Source: JBHBQE01 sp041776485 | GTDB taxonomy: Bacteria > Bacillota > Clostridia > Lachnospirales > Lachnospiraceae | Assembly (NCBI GenBank): GCA_041776485.1 | Contig: JBHBQE010000003.1 | Coordinates: 1 to 22,953 of the forward strand | DNA: 22,953 bases | Direction of reading: 5' to 3' | In this document: positions 7,064 to 15,408 of the stretch, piece after piece | Layout: each line of letters begins with the position of its first letter | How positions within the stretch are numbered: position 1 is the first letter of the stretch | The notes under the pieces: model-generated | What the model saw: the letters and a program-made list of their open reading frames with translations, nothing else | Told to the model about the DNA's origin: nothing | The model's database searches: none | Position numbers and translations under genes: made by a program

Positions 7064-10000
7064 TTAATCAGCCTTATATAAGGTAACCAATTTCTGCAAT
7101 TTCTTATATTGTGCCGCCTTATCATTCTTAAGTACAGTAAAGAGTCTTTCAGCTCTCTTTGGATCAAACTTCTTAAGGGAAGCATATCTGTTTTCCCCTG
7201 AGATAAAGGTTTCAATATCCTCTGTAGGAGCCTTGGAATCAAGAATAAATGCATCCTTGCCCTCCTTTGCAAGGGTCGGATTGTAGCGGAAGTTAAACCA
7301 ATATCCGGATTTAACTGCCAAGCTTTCCTCCTCCATTGCCTTATTCATACCCTTTTTAATACCGTGACTTATACATGGTGCATAGGCAATGATAATGGAA
7401 GGTCCGGGATATGCCTCAGCCTCGGCAATAGCCTTTACGCACTGGTTATAATCTGCACCCATGGAAATTTGAGCTGTATATACATAACCATAACTCATTG
7501 CTATCTCTGCTAAATCCTTTTTCTTTACTTCCTTACCTGCCGCGGCAAACTGAGCAATTGCGCCTGTAGGTGTAGCCTTAGAGGATTGACCTCCTGTATT
7601 GGAATATACCTCCGTATCGAATACAAATATATTTACATCCCTGTTAGAGGCTATTACATGGTCTAATCCGCCAAATCCAATATCATATGCCCAGCCATCA
7701 CCACCAAATATCCACTGGGATTTCTTATTAAGATAATCCTTCTCCTTTAAAATTTCTGCAGCCTTCAGACTGCCGTCCTTTTTAAGACACTCCACAAGTT
7801 TGTCAGTTTCAGGAGCATTTAACAGAGAGCTGTTATAGGTTTCAAGCCAGGAATCAATGGCAGCAGACAGCTCGGCATTTTCTGCACCCTCCTTAAGCTC
7901 TGTTAATTCAGCCTTTAGTCTGTCTCTGATTGCAGTATGACCTAAAAGCATACCGTATCCAAACTCAGCAGCGTCTTCAAATAATGAATTGCTCCAGGCG
8001 GGACCCTGACCCTTTGCATTAATAGTATAAGGTGTGCTGGGATTTGAGTTACCCCAAATGGAGGAGCAGCCTGTTGCGTTTGCAATAAACATCCTGTCTC
8101 CAAACAGCTGGGTAACCAGCTTGGCATAAGGGGTTTCACCACAGCCTGCACAGGCTCCTGAGAACTCAAGCAATGGTTGTTTAAACTGAGATCCCTTTAC
8201 AGAGTCAAGCTTAAACTTATCAACAGCCTCCTCCTTACTGGATACATTTACACCAAAGTCAAAGTATTTCTGCTGTGACATATTATCCTCGAAAGTTTCC
8301 ATGGAAATACACTTTGCCGGACATACATCCACGCAGCTTCCACAGCCTAAGCAGTCCATGGATGATACTGTTATTGCAAACTGGTATCCCTCCATTCCTG
8401 TCATCTTCACCATTGGCATACCCTTAGGAGCAGATTTTGCCTCTTCATCAGTCATTACCACAGGTCTGATTGCAGCATGTGGGCATACATAGGAGCAACG
8501 GTTACACTGAGCACAGGTTTTCTCGGGAATGTTCCAAACAGGTACATCTGTGGCAACTCCACGTTTTTCATAGGCTGAGGTACCTGAAGGAGTATGTCCG
8601 TCTGCGTATTTGGAAACAACCGATACCGGAATATTGTTTCCGAGTTGAGCATTAGCCTTAATTAATACATTATTTACATAATCATTAATCTCTTCCCTGT
8701 CAGTAGACACATTTGTATACAAATCTACTTCCTCACAATCCTTCCACGACATGGGAACGTTAACCCTCTGATATGCATTGGCTCCTGCGTCAATTGCCCT
8801 GTGATTCATGGCAACCACATCATCCCCCTTGGATGAATATGATTTTGTAGCCGCCTCCTTCATGAGCCTGATAACCTCATCCTTTGGAATAAGCTCAGTC
8901 AGTGAGAAAAATGCTGACTGCAATATAGTATTAACTCTCTTTCCAAGTCCGATTTCCTTACCAAGCTTAACAGCGTCAATAATATAAAATTTAATATCAT
9001 TTTCCGCTAAATATTTCTTAACCTGTCCCGGTAATTTTTCCTCTAATTCCTCCTCTGACCATTGAGTATTAAACAGGAACGTTCCGCCCGGTATCAGATC
9101 TTTGAGCATATCATACTTATAAATATATGCGGTACAGTGACATGCAACAAAGTTGGCGCTGTTTATCAGGTAGGTGGACTTAATGGGAGTATGTCCAAAC
9201 CTCAGGTGACTAATGGTAACGCCGCCTGATTTTTTGGAATCATAATCAAAGTATGCTTGAGCATACATATCTGTATTGTCACCAATAATTTTAATGGAGT
9301 TTTTATTTGCACCGACAGTACCGTCTGCACCAAGACCCCAGAATTTACAGCTTGTAGTTCCCTCTGGAGCAGTAACAGAATTATCTACTGCGTTTAATGA
9401 CAGGTGAGTTACATCATCTATAATTCCAATGGTAAACCTTGGTTTTCTGGTATTGTTATATACCGCAATTATCTGAGCAGGGACAGTATCATTAGAACCT
9501 AAACCGTAACGTCCTGAGAATATCGGTGTTTTCTCAAACCTTGTGCCGCGAACTGCAGCCACAACATCAAGCCACAGAGGCTCGCCTATAGAGCCAGGCT
9601 CCTTGGTTCTGTCAAGAACTGAGATCTGCTTAACGGTTTCAGGAATAACCTCAATAAGGGAATTAATATCAAAGGGTCTATACAATCTAACTTTAATCAG
9701 ACCGACTTTTTCACCCTTTTGGGTAAGGTAGTCAATTGTTTCTTCTATTGTTTCACATACAGAACCCATGGCAATAATCACATGGGTCGCATCCTTGGCT
9801 CCATAATAGTTAAATAACTTATAATCCGTACCAATAAGAGCATTAACCTTATCCATATAGCTCTTAACAATCTCAGGTAAAGCGTCATAGCCCTCATTAC
9901 ATGACTCTCTTGTCTGGAAAAATACATCAGGGTTTTGAGCGCTTCCCATAAGCTTTGGACGATTGGGGTTTAAGGAATTGTTTCTAAACTCCTCCACTGC

Positions 10001-10594
10001 TTCAAAGTCCACAAGACTCTTTAAATCCTCATAATCCCACGCTTCTATCTTTTGTATTTCATGACTGGTACGAAATCCATCAAAGAAATTTATAAACGGC
10101 AGGCGGCCTTTAATGGCTGAGCAGTGAGATACCGGTGTTAAATCCATAACCTCCTGTACACTGGAGCCGCAAAGCATTGCCACACCGGTCTGTCGACATG
10201 CATATACATCAGAATGATCGCCAAAAATATTTAATGCGTGGGTTGCCACACAACGGGCGGAAACATTAAATACACCGGGAAGTCTTTCACCTGCCACCTT
10301 ATATAGGTTAGGTATCATAAGTAAAAGCCCTTGAGAAGCGGTATATGTGGTAGTTAATGCACCTGCTGCCAGGGAACCGTGAACGGCACCTGCTGCTCCT
10401 GCCTCTGACTGCATTTCCGTAATGCTCACAGTCTGACCGAAAATATTTTTCCTGCCTGCTGCAGACCACTCATCAGTTACCTCAGCCATAACTGAGGAGG
10501 GTGTAATCGGATAGATCGCGGCAACATCTGTAAATGCATATGAAGCATATGCCGCCGCATTATTACCATCCATTGTTTTCATGGCTCTTTTCAT
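7064..10594 (-). CDS. nifJ: Pyruvate:ferredoxin (flavodoxin) oxidoreductase
   Basis: The 1176-residue one-chain PFOR oxidises pyruvate with CoA to acetyl-CoA and CO2 and reduces ferredoxin; it is the main pyruvate outlet in anaerobic Clostridia. Domain order is complete. The N-terminal pyrimidine-binding domain has YPITPSS at 28-34. The transketolase-C-like domain and the EKR/gamma domain follow. The two-cluster ferredoxin domain has Cys 694, 697, 700, 704 and 748, 751, 754, 758. The thiamine diphosphate domain has CAGCGE at 815-820 and GGDGWAYDIGFGGLDHV. The proximal cluster ligands (Cys 815, 818, 843, 1074) have the spacing known from the Desulfovibrio africanus enzyme. AGGAGG lies 7 bases before the ATG. 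It is probably a single-gene transcript, divergent from the ABC-F gene. Nothing looks damaged. Confidence 0.98.
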   Translation of the reverse strand: MKRAMKTMDGNNAAAYASYAFTDVAAIYPITPSSVMAEVTDEWSAAGRKNIFGQTVSITEMQSEAGAAGAVHGSLAAGALTTTYTASQGLLLMIPNLYKVAGERLPGVFNVSARCVATHALNIFGDHSDVYACRQTGVAMLCGSSVQEVMDLTPVSHCSAIKGRLPFINFFDGFRTSHEIQKIEAWDYEDLKSLVDFEAVEEFRNNSLNPNRPKLMGSAQNPDVFFQTRESCNEGYDALPEIVKSYMDKVNALIGTDYKLFNYYGAKDATHVIIAMGSVCETIEETIDYLTQKGEKVGLIKVRLYRPFDINSLIEVIPETVKQISVLDRTKEPGSIGEPLWLDVVAAVRGTRFEKTPIFSGRYGLGSNDTVPAQIIAVYNNTRKPRFTIGIIDDVTHLSLNAVDNSVTAPEGTTSCKFWGLGADGTVGANKNSIKIIGDNTDMYAQAYFDYDSKKSGGVTISHLRFGHTPIKSTYLINSANFVACHCTAYIYKYDMLKDLIPGGTFLFNTQWSEEELEEKLPGQVKKYLAENDIKFYIIDAVKLGKEIGLGKRVNTILQSAFFSLTELIPKDEVIRLMKEAATKSYSSKGDDVVAMNHRAIDAGANAYQRVNVPMSWKDCEEVDLYTNVSTDREEINDYVNNVLIKANAQLGNNIPVSVVSKYADGHTPSGTSAYEKRGVATDVPVWNIPEKTCAQCNRCSYVCPHAAIRPVVMTDEEAKSAPKGMPMVKMTGMEGYQFAITVSSMDCLGCGSCVDVCPAKCISMETFEDNMSQQKYFDFGVNVSSKEEAVDKFKLDSVKGSQFKQPLLEFSGACAGCGETPYAKLVTQLFGDRMFIANATGCSSIWGNSNPSTPYTINAKGQGPAWSNSLFEDAAEFGYGMLLGHTAIRDRLKAELTELKEGAENAELSAAIDSWLETYNSSLLNAPETDKLVECLKKDGSLKAAEILKEKDYLNKKSQWIFGGDGWAYDIGFGGLDHVIASNRDVNIFVFDTEVYSNTGGQSSKATPTGAIAQFAAAGKEVKKKDLAEIAMSYGYVYTAQISMGADYNQCVKAIAEAEAYPGPSIIIAYAPCISHGIKKGMNKAMEEESLAVKSGYWFNFRYNPTLAKEGKDAFILDSKAPTEDIETFISGENRYASLKKFDPKRAERLFTVLKNDKAAQYKKLQKLVTLYKAD

Positions 10595-10639
10595 AGATTC
10601 CTCCTAATACATAAAAATACTTTTATACAATACAGTTTA

Positions 10640-10667
10640 ATTTTATATCTTTACGGGAAAAAAGCAA
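10640..10667 (-). promoter_or_regulatory. Candidate nifJ promoter
   Basis: Minus strand TTGCTT (10667-10662), 16 bases, TAAAAT (10645-10640), about 45 bases before the nifJ start. The match is moderate. No Rex-type redox operator could be recognised in the 183-base divergent region. Confidence 0.35.
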
Positions 10668-10705
10668 CCTTGTTTCTGTACACAATTTTTGCTAAACTAT
10701 CTGAG

Positions 10706-10739
10706 TTGCAAGATATGGCAATAGTTACCTTCCTTGCAA
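10706..10739. promoter_or_regulatory. Inverted repeat in the nifJ / ABC-F divergent region
   Basis: TTGCAAG (10706-10712) and CTTGCAA (10733-10739) form a perfect 7-bp inverted repeat with a 20-base spacer. The right arm ends 6 bases before a TATAAT (10746-10751) that is the likely -10 box of the ABC-F gene. No good -35 box accompanies that -10 box, which would fit activator dependence. The repeat may be a binding site for a dimeric regulator, or a coincidence. Confidence 0.35.
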
Positions 10740-10777
10740 AATAAATATAATAACGAATGGAGTAAAAAGGACAGATT

Positions 10778-12418
10778 ATGATTCAGGCAAATAATATAAC
10801 ATTAAGAATCGGGAAAAAAGCTTTATTTGAGGATGTAAATATTAAATTTCTTCCGGGAAGCTGCTATGGACTTATAGGAGCTAATGGAGCTGGTAAATCT
10901 ACATTTTTAAAAATTTTGTCGGGAAATCTTGAGCCTACAAGCGGTACTGTTACTATGACGCCGGGAGAAAGACTCTCTTTCCTTGAGCAGGATCAAAGCA
11001 AATATGATAATGAAAAGGTGCTTGATACCGTTATCATGGGCAATAAACGGCTTTATGATATTATGAAAGAAAAGGAAGCCATATATATGAAGGAGGACTT
11101 TTCCGATGAAGACGGCATAAAGGCCAGTGAGCTTGAGGCGGAATTCGCGGAAATGGACGGTTGGAATGCTGAAAGCGACGCTGCATTACTCTTAAATGGA
11201 CTGGGAGTATTAACCGATGAACACGACAAACTTATGAGTGAACTGCCCGGTCCCTTAAAGGTTAAGGTTCTTCTGGCAAAGGCCCTCTTTGGTTCACCTG
11301 ATGTATTGCTGCTGGATGAGCCTACCAACCACTTGGATTTAGAAGCTATAAACTGGCTTGAGGAATTTTTGATTAACTTTAATAATACGGTTATCGTGGT
11401 AAGTCACGACAGATATTTCCTAAATAAGATATGTACTGACACGGCTGATATTGACTACGGAAAAATCCAGTTATTTGCCGGAAATTATGACTTTTGGTAT
11501 GAATCCAGCCAATTAATTCAAAAACAGAAAAAGGAAGCAAATAAGAAAAAGGAAGAGCAGATAAAGGAACTTAAGGAATTTATTGCAAGATTCTCCGCCA
11601 ATGCTGCCAAATCCAAGCAGGCAACCAGCCGTAAAAAAGCCTTAGAGAAGATTGAGTTGGAGGAGATTCGTCCCAGCAGCAGGAAATATCCCTATATCAT
11701 GTTCCACCCTAAAAGGGAAATCGGAAATGAAGTCCTTTCGGTGGAAGGGCTTTCCAAGAAAATAAATGGTGAGGATGTATTAAAGGATGTTACATTTACT
11801 CTCGGCCATGATGATAAGGTTGCCTTTATTGGCACAAATGAGCTGGCAAAAAGTACCCTGTTTTCTATTTTGGCAGGAGAAATGGAGCCTGATTCTGGCA
11901 CATATAAATGGGGCGTTACAACCTTCCAATCCTATTTCCCCAAGGACAACGGAAAGATTTTTGATACCGGTGAAACCATTGCAGAATGGCTTACAGCTTA
12001 CTCTGAAAACAAAGACCAAACCTATGTGAGAGGATTTCTTGGAAGAATGCTGTTTGCCGGTGAAGACGGTGTTAAGAAAATGAAGGTTCTTTCCGGAGGG
12101 GAAAGGGTTCGTGTACTCCTGTCCCGTATGATGATAGAGGAGAGCAATTGTTTGATTTTCGATGAGCCTACAGATCATTTAGATATGGAGGCTATTACTG
12201 CCCTTAATCAGGGAATGATTAAATTCCCGGGAGTAATTTTATTTTCCTCAAGGGATCACCAAATTGTGGAAAGTACAGCCAATAGAATAATTGAATTTTT
12301 ACCTGACGGAAATTATATTGATAAAACAACAACATTTGACGAATATATGGAAAGTGATGAAATGGCAAGGAAACGTCAGGTATATTCCATGTCTGAATCA
12401 GACAGTGAGGATAATTAA
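10778..12418 (+). CDS. ABC-F family ATPase (YbiT-like) with one degenerate ATP site
   Basis: The 546-residue protein has two ABC ATPase domains and no membrane part, joined by a charged linker (about 245-300, KKKEEQIKELKEFIARF). It is thus an ABC-F protein, a family that acts on ribosomes in translation control or antibiotic protection. It is nearest in layout to the YbiT group. Domain 1 has an intact Walker A (GANGAGKST, 34-42), Walker B DEPTNHLD (180-187) and H210, but its signature reads LPGPL (156-160). Domain 2 has an intact signature LSGGE (438-442) and Walker B with E463. Its Walker A is GTNELAKST (352-360, last Gly replaced by Ala) and Arg492 stands where the switch His belongs. One composite ATP site is therefore consensus and the other degraded. 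AAGGA precedes the ATG by about 8 bases. The gene is divergent from nifJ. Confidence 0.9.
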   Translation: MIQANNITLRIGKKALFEDVNIKFLPGSCYGLIGANGAGKSTFLKILSGNLEPTSGTVTMTPGERLSFLEQDQSKYDNEKVLDTVIMGNKRLYDIMKEKEAIYMKEDFSDEDGIKASELEAEFAEMDGWNAESDAALLLNGLGVLTDEHDKLMSELPGPLKVKVLLAKALFGSPDVLLLDEPTNHLDLEAINWLEEFLINFNNTVIVVSHDRYFLNKICTDTADIDYGKIQLFAGNYDFWYESSQLIQKQKKEANKKKEEQIKELKEFIARFSANAAKSKQATSRKKALEKIELEEIRPSSRKYPYIMFHPKREIGNEVLSVEGLSKKINGEDVLKDVTFTLGHDDKVAFIGTNELAKSTLFSILAGEMEPDSGTYKWGVTTFQSYFPKDNGKIFDTGETIAEWLTAYSENKDQTYVRGFLGRMLFAGEDGVKKMKVLSGGERVRVLLSRMMIEESNCLIFDEPTDHLDMEAITALNQGMIKFPGVILFSSRDHQIVESTANRIIEFLPDGNYIDKTTTFDEYMESDEMARKRQVYSMSESDSEDN

Positions 12419-12469
12419 ATGAAGTTCCATGAAATTTAACGGAAATTTTTTCTTGCCAAACCCCCTGTA

Positions 12470-12497
12470 TTGAATTACTATTAGATTGTTATATTAT
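12470..12497 (+). promoter_or_regulatory. Promoter of the small membrane protein gene
   Basis: TTGAAT (12470-12475), 16 bases, TATTAT (12492-12497), then AGGAG (12511-12515) and ATG at 12522. The short leader leaves little room for other control. Confidence 0.5.
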
Positions 12498-12521
12498 AGT
12501 TAATTTGGAGAGGAGTATATT

Positions 12522-12812
12522 ATGGATATGAATCAAAATCAAGGCTATCAGGCACCCCCTAGTCAGCCAACAAATCAGTATGAGCCAATGACACTGGGAC
12601 AGTGGATGATTACTATGCTTATAATGTGTATTCCAGTCGTTGGTATAATAATGCTGTTTGTTTGGGCATTTTCCGGTAATGTAAATCCCAGCAAAAAGAC
12701 CTATGCTCAGGCCGCTTTAATATGGTCAGTAATAATAACCATTCTTTCCTTTGCATTGTCAACTGTAATTTTTTCGATGTTGGCAACACTATTGAGCGGT
12801 TACACACTTTAA
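12522..12812 (+). CDS. Small two-helix membrane protein of unknown function
   Basis: The 96-residue protein has a Gln/Asn/Pro-rich hydrophilic N-terminus (1-24), then two hydrophobic helices (about 29-48 and 63-92) joined by a loop with WAFSGNVNPSKKTYAQAAL. This loop pattern, NxxKKxYAxA between two helices, recurs in small membrane proteins of Clostridia, often after a zinc ribbon, but this copy has no zinc-binding cysteines. The function is unknown. AGGAG lies 6 bases before the ATG, a promoter lies at 12470-12497, and a terminator at 12840-12867 is placed inside the opposing DUF711 gene, so this is a single-gene unit. The convergent neighbour stops only 6 bases away. I am confident that it is a real gene, but not about its role. 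Confidence 0.8.
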   Translation: MDMNQNQGYQAPPSQPTNQYEPMTLGQWMITMLIMCIPVVGIIMLFVWAFSGNVNPSKKTYAQAALIWSVIITILSFALSTVIFSMLATLLSGYTL

Positions 12813-12818
12813 ATATAT

Positions 12819-14183
12819 CTAGTTTTTAAAACTGTGGATGGGGGCAGGTATCCTGCCTCCTCTTTTTATAAGTCTTTTGCAGCTTCCGTTTTTTACTGCT
12901 ATAATTGGCGCATTCCCCAATAGACCGCCAAAATCCACACTATCTCCCACTGTTTTTCCGATAATGGGCAGTATCCTTACTGCAGTAGTTTTGGAATTTA
13001 CCATACCTATTGCCATTTCATCTGCTATAATTCCGGAAATTATATCATTTCCTGTATCCCCCGGAATCGCTATCATATCAAGTCCTACAGAGCATACACA
13101 GGTCATGGCTTCCAGCTTTTCTATACAAAGGGTTCCTGAATTTGCGGCAGCAATCATTCCTGCATCCTCACTTACCGGAATAAAGGCTCCCGAAAGTCCT
13201 CCCACAAAGCTTGACGCCATAATCCCACCCTTTTTTACCTGATCGTTTAATAGGGCAAGAGCCGCTGTAGTACCGGGGATTCCTGTTTGACTAAGTCCAA
13301 TTTCCTCCAATATATCCGATACACTGTCACCTATTGCAGGAGTCGGAGCGAGGGATAAATCAATAATACCAAATGGAATATTAAGCTTTCTTGAAGCTTC
13401 CCGTGCCACCAATTGTCCTACCCTTGTTATTTTAAAGGCAGTTTTTTTAATAGTTTCGCAAAGCTCCTCAAAATCGGCATAGGGCACTCTCTTTAAAGCG
13501 TCCCTTACAACTCCAGGACCGCTTACTCCCACATGGAGAGCTGTATCTGCCCCCGTTATACCATGGAAAGCACCAGCCATAAAGGGGTTATCATCCACCG
13601 GGTTGGAAAAGACAACAAGCTTTGCTGCACCTATACAGTCTCTATCCTTTGTTTTAACGGCAGTTTCCTTAATTATATTCCCCATAAGCCTTACTGCGTC
13701 CATATTTATACCTGCCTTTGTGGAGGCAAGGGAAACACTGGAGCAAACATAGTCGGTTTCTGAAAGTGCCGCCGGAATAGAATTAATTAAATGTAAATCT
13801 GCCTGGGTGGTTCCTGATTGAGCCAGGGCTGTATATCCCCCAAGAAAATCAATACCAATAGCTTTCGCTGCCTTATCCAGTGTTTTAGCAATTTTTATGA
13901 AATCCTCCGGATTTTTACATGCACTTGCTCCCACAAGAGATATCGGAGTTACGGAAACCCTTTTATTAACTATAGGAAGAAGAAAATCCCTTTCTATTTC
14001 CTCTCCGGTTTTGGTAAGGTTTGCTCCCAGTCTCGTAATCTTTTCGTATATATTATCGCAGCACCTGTCTAAATTATCACTTATACAGTCTAAAAGAGAA
14101 ATCCCAAGAGTAATTGTCCTTACATCCAGGTTCTCCTGAGCTATCATATTATTAGTTTCGTTTACTTCATATAAATTTATCAT
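12819..14183 (-). CDS. PFL family protein (UPF0210, DUF711)
   Basis: The 454-residue protein is full length for the UPF0210/DUF711 family. Typical stretches are RTITLGISLLDCISDNLDRC near the N-terminus, FLGGYTALAQSGTT, SETDYVCSSVSLASTKAGIN, FHGITGADTALHVGVSGPGV, FGIIDLSLAPTPAIGDSVSD and the C-terminal DFGGLLGNAPIIAVK. The fold is related to glycyl-radical enzymes of the pyruvate formate-lyase type, but no glycyl-radical motif is visible and the biochemical role is not established. It is expected in the cytoplasm. It follows an ACT-domain gene with a 6-base gap; this two-gene order is widely conserved. Its ribosome binding site (TAGGAT) overlaps the stop of that gene, so translation is coupled. 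The 3' end hosts a terminator read on the other strand. Confidence 0.92.
   Translation of the reverse strand: MINLYEVNETNNMIAQENLDVRTITLGISLLDCISDNLDRCCDNIYEKITRLGANLTKTGEEIERDFLLPIVNKRVSVTPISLVGASACKNPEDFIKIAKTLDKAAKAIGIDFLGGYTALAQSGTTQADLHLINSIPAALSETDYVCSSVSLASTKAGINMDAVRLMGNIIKETAVKTKDRDCIGAAKLVVFSNPVDDNPFMAGAFHGITGADTALHVGVSGPGVVRDALKRVPYADFEELCETIKKTAFKITRVGQLVAREASRKLNIPFGIIDLSLAPTPAIGDSVSDILEEIGLSQTGIPGTTAALALLNDQVKKGGIMASSFVGGLSGAFIPVSEDAGMIAAANSGTLCIEKLEAMTCVCSVGLDMIAIPGDTGNDIISGIIADEMAIGMVNSKTTAVRILPIIGKTVGDSVDFGGLLGNAPIIAVKNGSCKRLIKRGGRIPAPIHSFKN
12840..12867 (+). terminator. Rho-independent terminator embedded in the opposing coding sequence
   Basis: GGGGGCAGG (12840-12848), a 3-base loop, CCTGCCTCC (12852-12860, one wobble), then TCTTTTT (to 12867). 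It serves the membrane protein gene ending at 12812. It lies within the last codons of the minus-strand DUF711 gene. Confidence 0.75.
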
Positions 14184-14189
14184 AATATC

Positions 14190-14462
14190 CTACAATCTGT
14201 GCATACTGGTAAATATTTCTTCCCTTTGACAGTTTATCTGCACTGCCATTTTATCTCCAAGTAATGTAAGTCCCTCCTGAATAACACTAAAATCCTTTTG
14301 ACAATCACTAAAATCAGATATCATCATCATATTGAAGTATCCATCGACTATAGTTTGATTTATATTTAATATATTGGCATTTTCATCTGCCAAAAAACCG
14401 CATACTCCTGCGATTATTCCCGGATGATCTCTCCCCACCACCGTTATTACCACCTTATTCAT
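14190..14462 (-). CDS. ACT domain protein (UPF0237)
   Basis: The 90-residue protein is a single ACT domain. It has the beta1 strand KVVITVVGRDHPGIIAGVCG with the ligand-loop DHPGIIAG, the first helix and beta2 ENANILNINQTIVDG, and beta3 YFNMMMISDFS. ACT domains bind amino acids or related small ligands and usually pass a signal to a partner. The partner here is probably the DUF711 protein encoded 6 bases downstream, since the two genes travel together in many bacteria; this functional link is inferred from gene order. AAGGA lies 8 bases before the start at 14462. Upstream is a 148-base gap with an unusual nested stem structure (14507-14612). The length is normal and no residues look lost. Confidence 0.92.
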   Translation of the reverse strand: MNKVVITVVGRDHPGIIAGVCGFLADENANILNINQTIVDGYFNMMMISDFSDCQKDFSVIQEGLTLLGDKMAVQINCQREEIFTSMHRL

Positions 14463-14506
14463 GATTCCGTCCTTTCATATTTATCCTTATTATTTATGTG
14501 CTTGTA

Positions 14507-14612
14507 AAACTCTTTGAACGCCGCATAAATTTAAATTTATCTCTTCCTAATCTTCCCAACTTATTGACCTAAAGGTCAATAAGTATCCCTCGCTCAAAGA
14601 GCTCGGTCAATT
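14507..14612 (-). other. Structured intergenic element before the ACT/DUF711 genes
   Basis: On the minus strand CTCTTTGAGCG (14601-14591) pairs fully, with one G-U wobble, with CGTTCAAAGAG (14520-14510), which is followed by TTTT. Inside lies a perfect 11-bp hairpin, ACTTATTGACC/GGTCAATAAGT (14559-14584, loop of four). A second copy of ATTGACC (14611-14605), overlapping the stop codon of the gene before, could pair with the hairpin's right arm instead. It may be a terminator for the upstream operon, a control leader for the ACT gene, or one copy of a dispersed repeat. Confidence 0.5.
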
Positions 14613-15408
14613 ATATATAAAATATATCACTTACATTTTTTCTGGGGGCAACATAAATCGGGAAATCCTTTGCCCTGTATTTATTATCTGCTATCGTTAT
14701 TTCCAAATAAACAGACTCCAATGCCAGCTTATCATAATTATTTTCAGCAGATAAATGTGCCAGTACAATCCATTTTAATCTGTCATGAAGAATTTTGGAC
14801 AGCAATATTCCGCAGTCCTCATTAGACAGGTGCCCTAAATCACTTGCTATACGCCTTTTAAGCTGATAGGGATATATCCCTGTTTCAAGCATTCTAATAT
14901 CATGATTTGCCTCTAATACTATAGCATCAAGATTTGAAATTGCATTTATTATATTTTCATCAAAGCAGCCTATATCTGTAACTATTCCAAGGCTTCCGTT
15001 ATCATCTTTAAATTTGTATGCTACAGGTTCTACAGCGTCATGAGTAATCGGAAAAGACTCTATCCTGATATCCCCTATATTGAATTCATCAGATTGACCT
15101 ATAGGTACAAAAAGCTCCTTATCAATTGCACCCAAACAGGAATTATTGCTAAGCTGTCCTATTGTTTTGGAAGTTGCATAAATGGGAATTTTATATCTTC
15201 TGGCAAGCACCCCCAGACAAGCCACATGGTCCCTGTGCTCATGGGTAATAAGTATCCCGTCTATATCCTCTATATCAATATCATGTACCTCTAAAGACTC
15301 CTTAACACCCTTTCCTGAAATCCCGGCATCCAGTAATAGCTTTGTATTCCCGCTGCCAATATAGGCACAGTTTCCGGAGGAACCGCTGCCTATACTAAAA
15401 TACTCCAT
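14611..15408 (-). CDS. Metallo-beta-lactamase-fold hydrolase (YycJ/WalJ-like)
   Basis: The 265-residue cytoplasmic protein begins with the family pattern FSIGSGSSGNCAYIGSG and LLLDAGISGKGV, followed by the metal site ITHEHRDHVACLGVL (HxHxDH near residue 55). Further metal ligands are the His in ITHDAVEP, an Asp in TDIGC, and the late HLSAENN. The closest known relatives are YycJ/WalJ proteins, thought to be DNA-processing exonucleases linked to genome maintenance and cell-wall control; here this is family inference only, since no walRK genes are nearby. It overlaps the FtsA-like gene by 14 bases and has only a weak ribosome binding site, so it relies on coupled translation. It is the last gene of the overlapping operon. 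Length is typical and the active site is intact. Confidence 0.88.
   Translation of the reverse strand: MEYFSIGSGSSGNCAYIGSGNTKLLLDAGISGKGVKESLEVHDIDIEDIDGILITHEHRDHVACLGVLARRYKIPIYATSKTIGQLSNNSCLGAIDKELFVPIGQSDEFNIGDIRIESFPITHDAVEPVAYKFKDDNGSLGIVTDIGCFDENIINAISNLDAIVLEANHDIRMLETGIYPYQLKRRIASDLGHLSNEDCGILLSKILHDRLKWIVLAHLSAENNYDKLALESVYLEITIADNKYRAKDFPIYVAPRKNVSDIFYI

Noticed and set aside
7057..8655. Several 60-75 codon frames on both strands within nifJ
   Set aside because: They overlap a complete, conserved PFOR reading frame and look like frame shadows.
12419..12460. Possible terminator after the ABC-F gene (AAATTT repeats then T6)
   Set aside because: The stem would be only six A-T pairs and is too weak to call with confidence.
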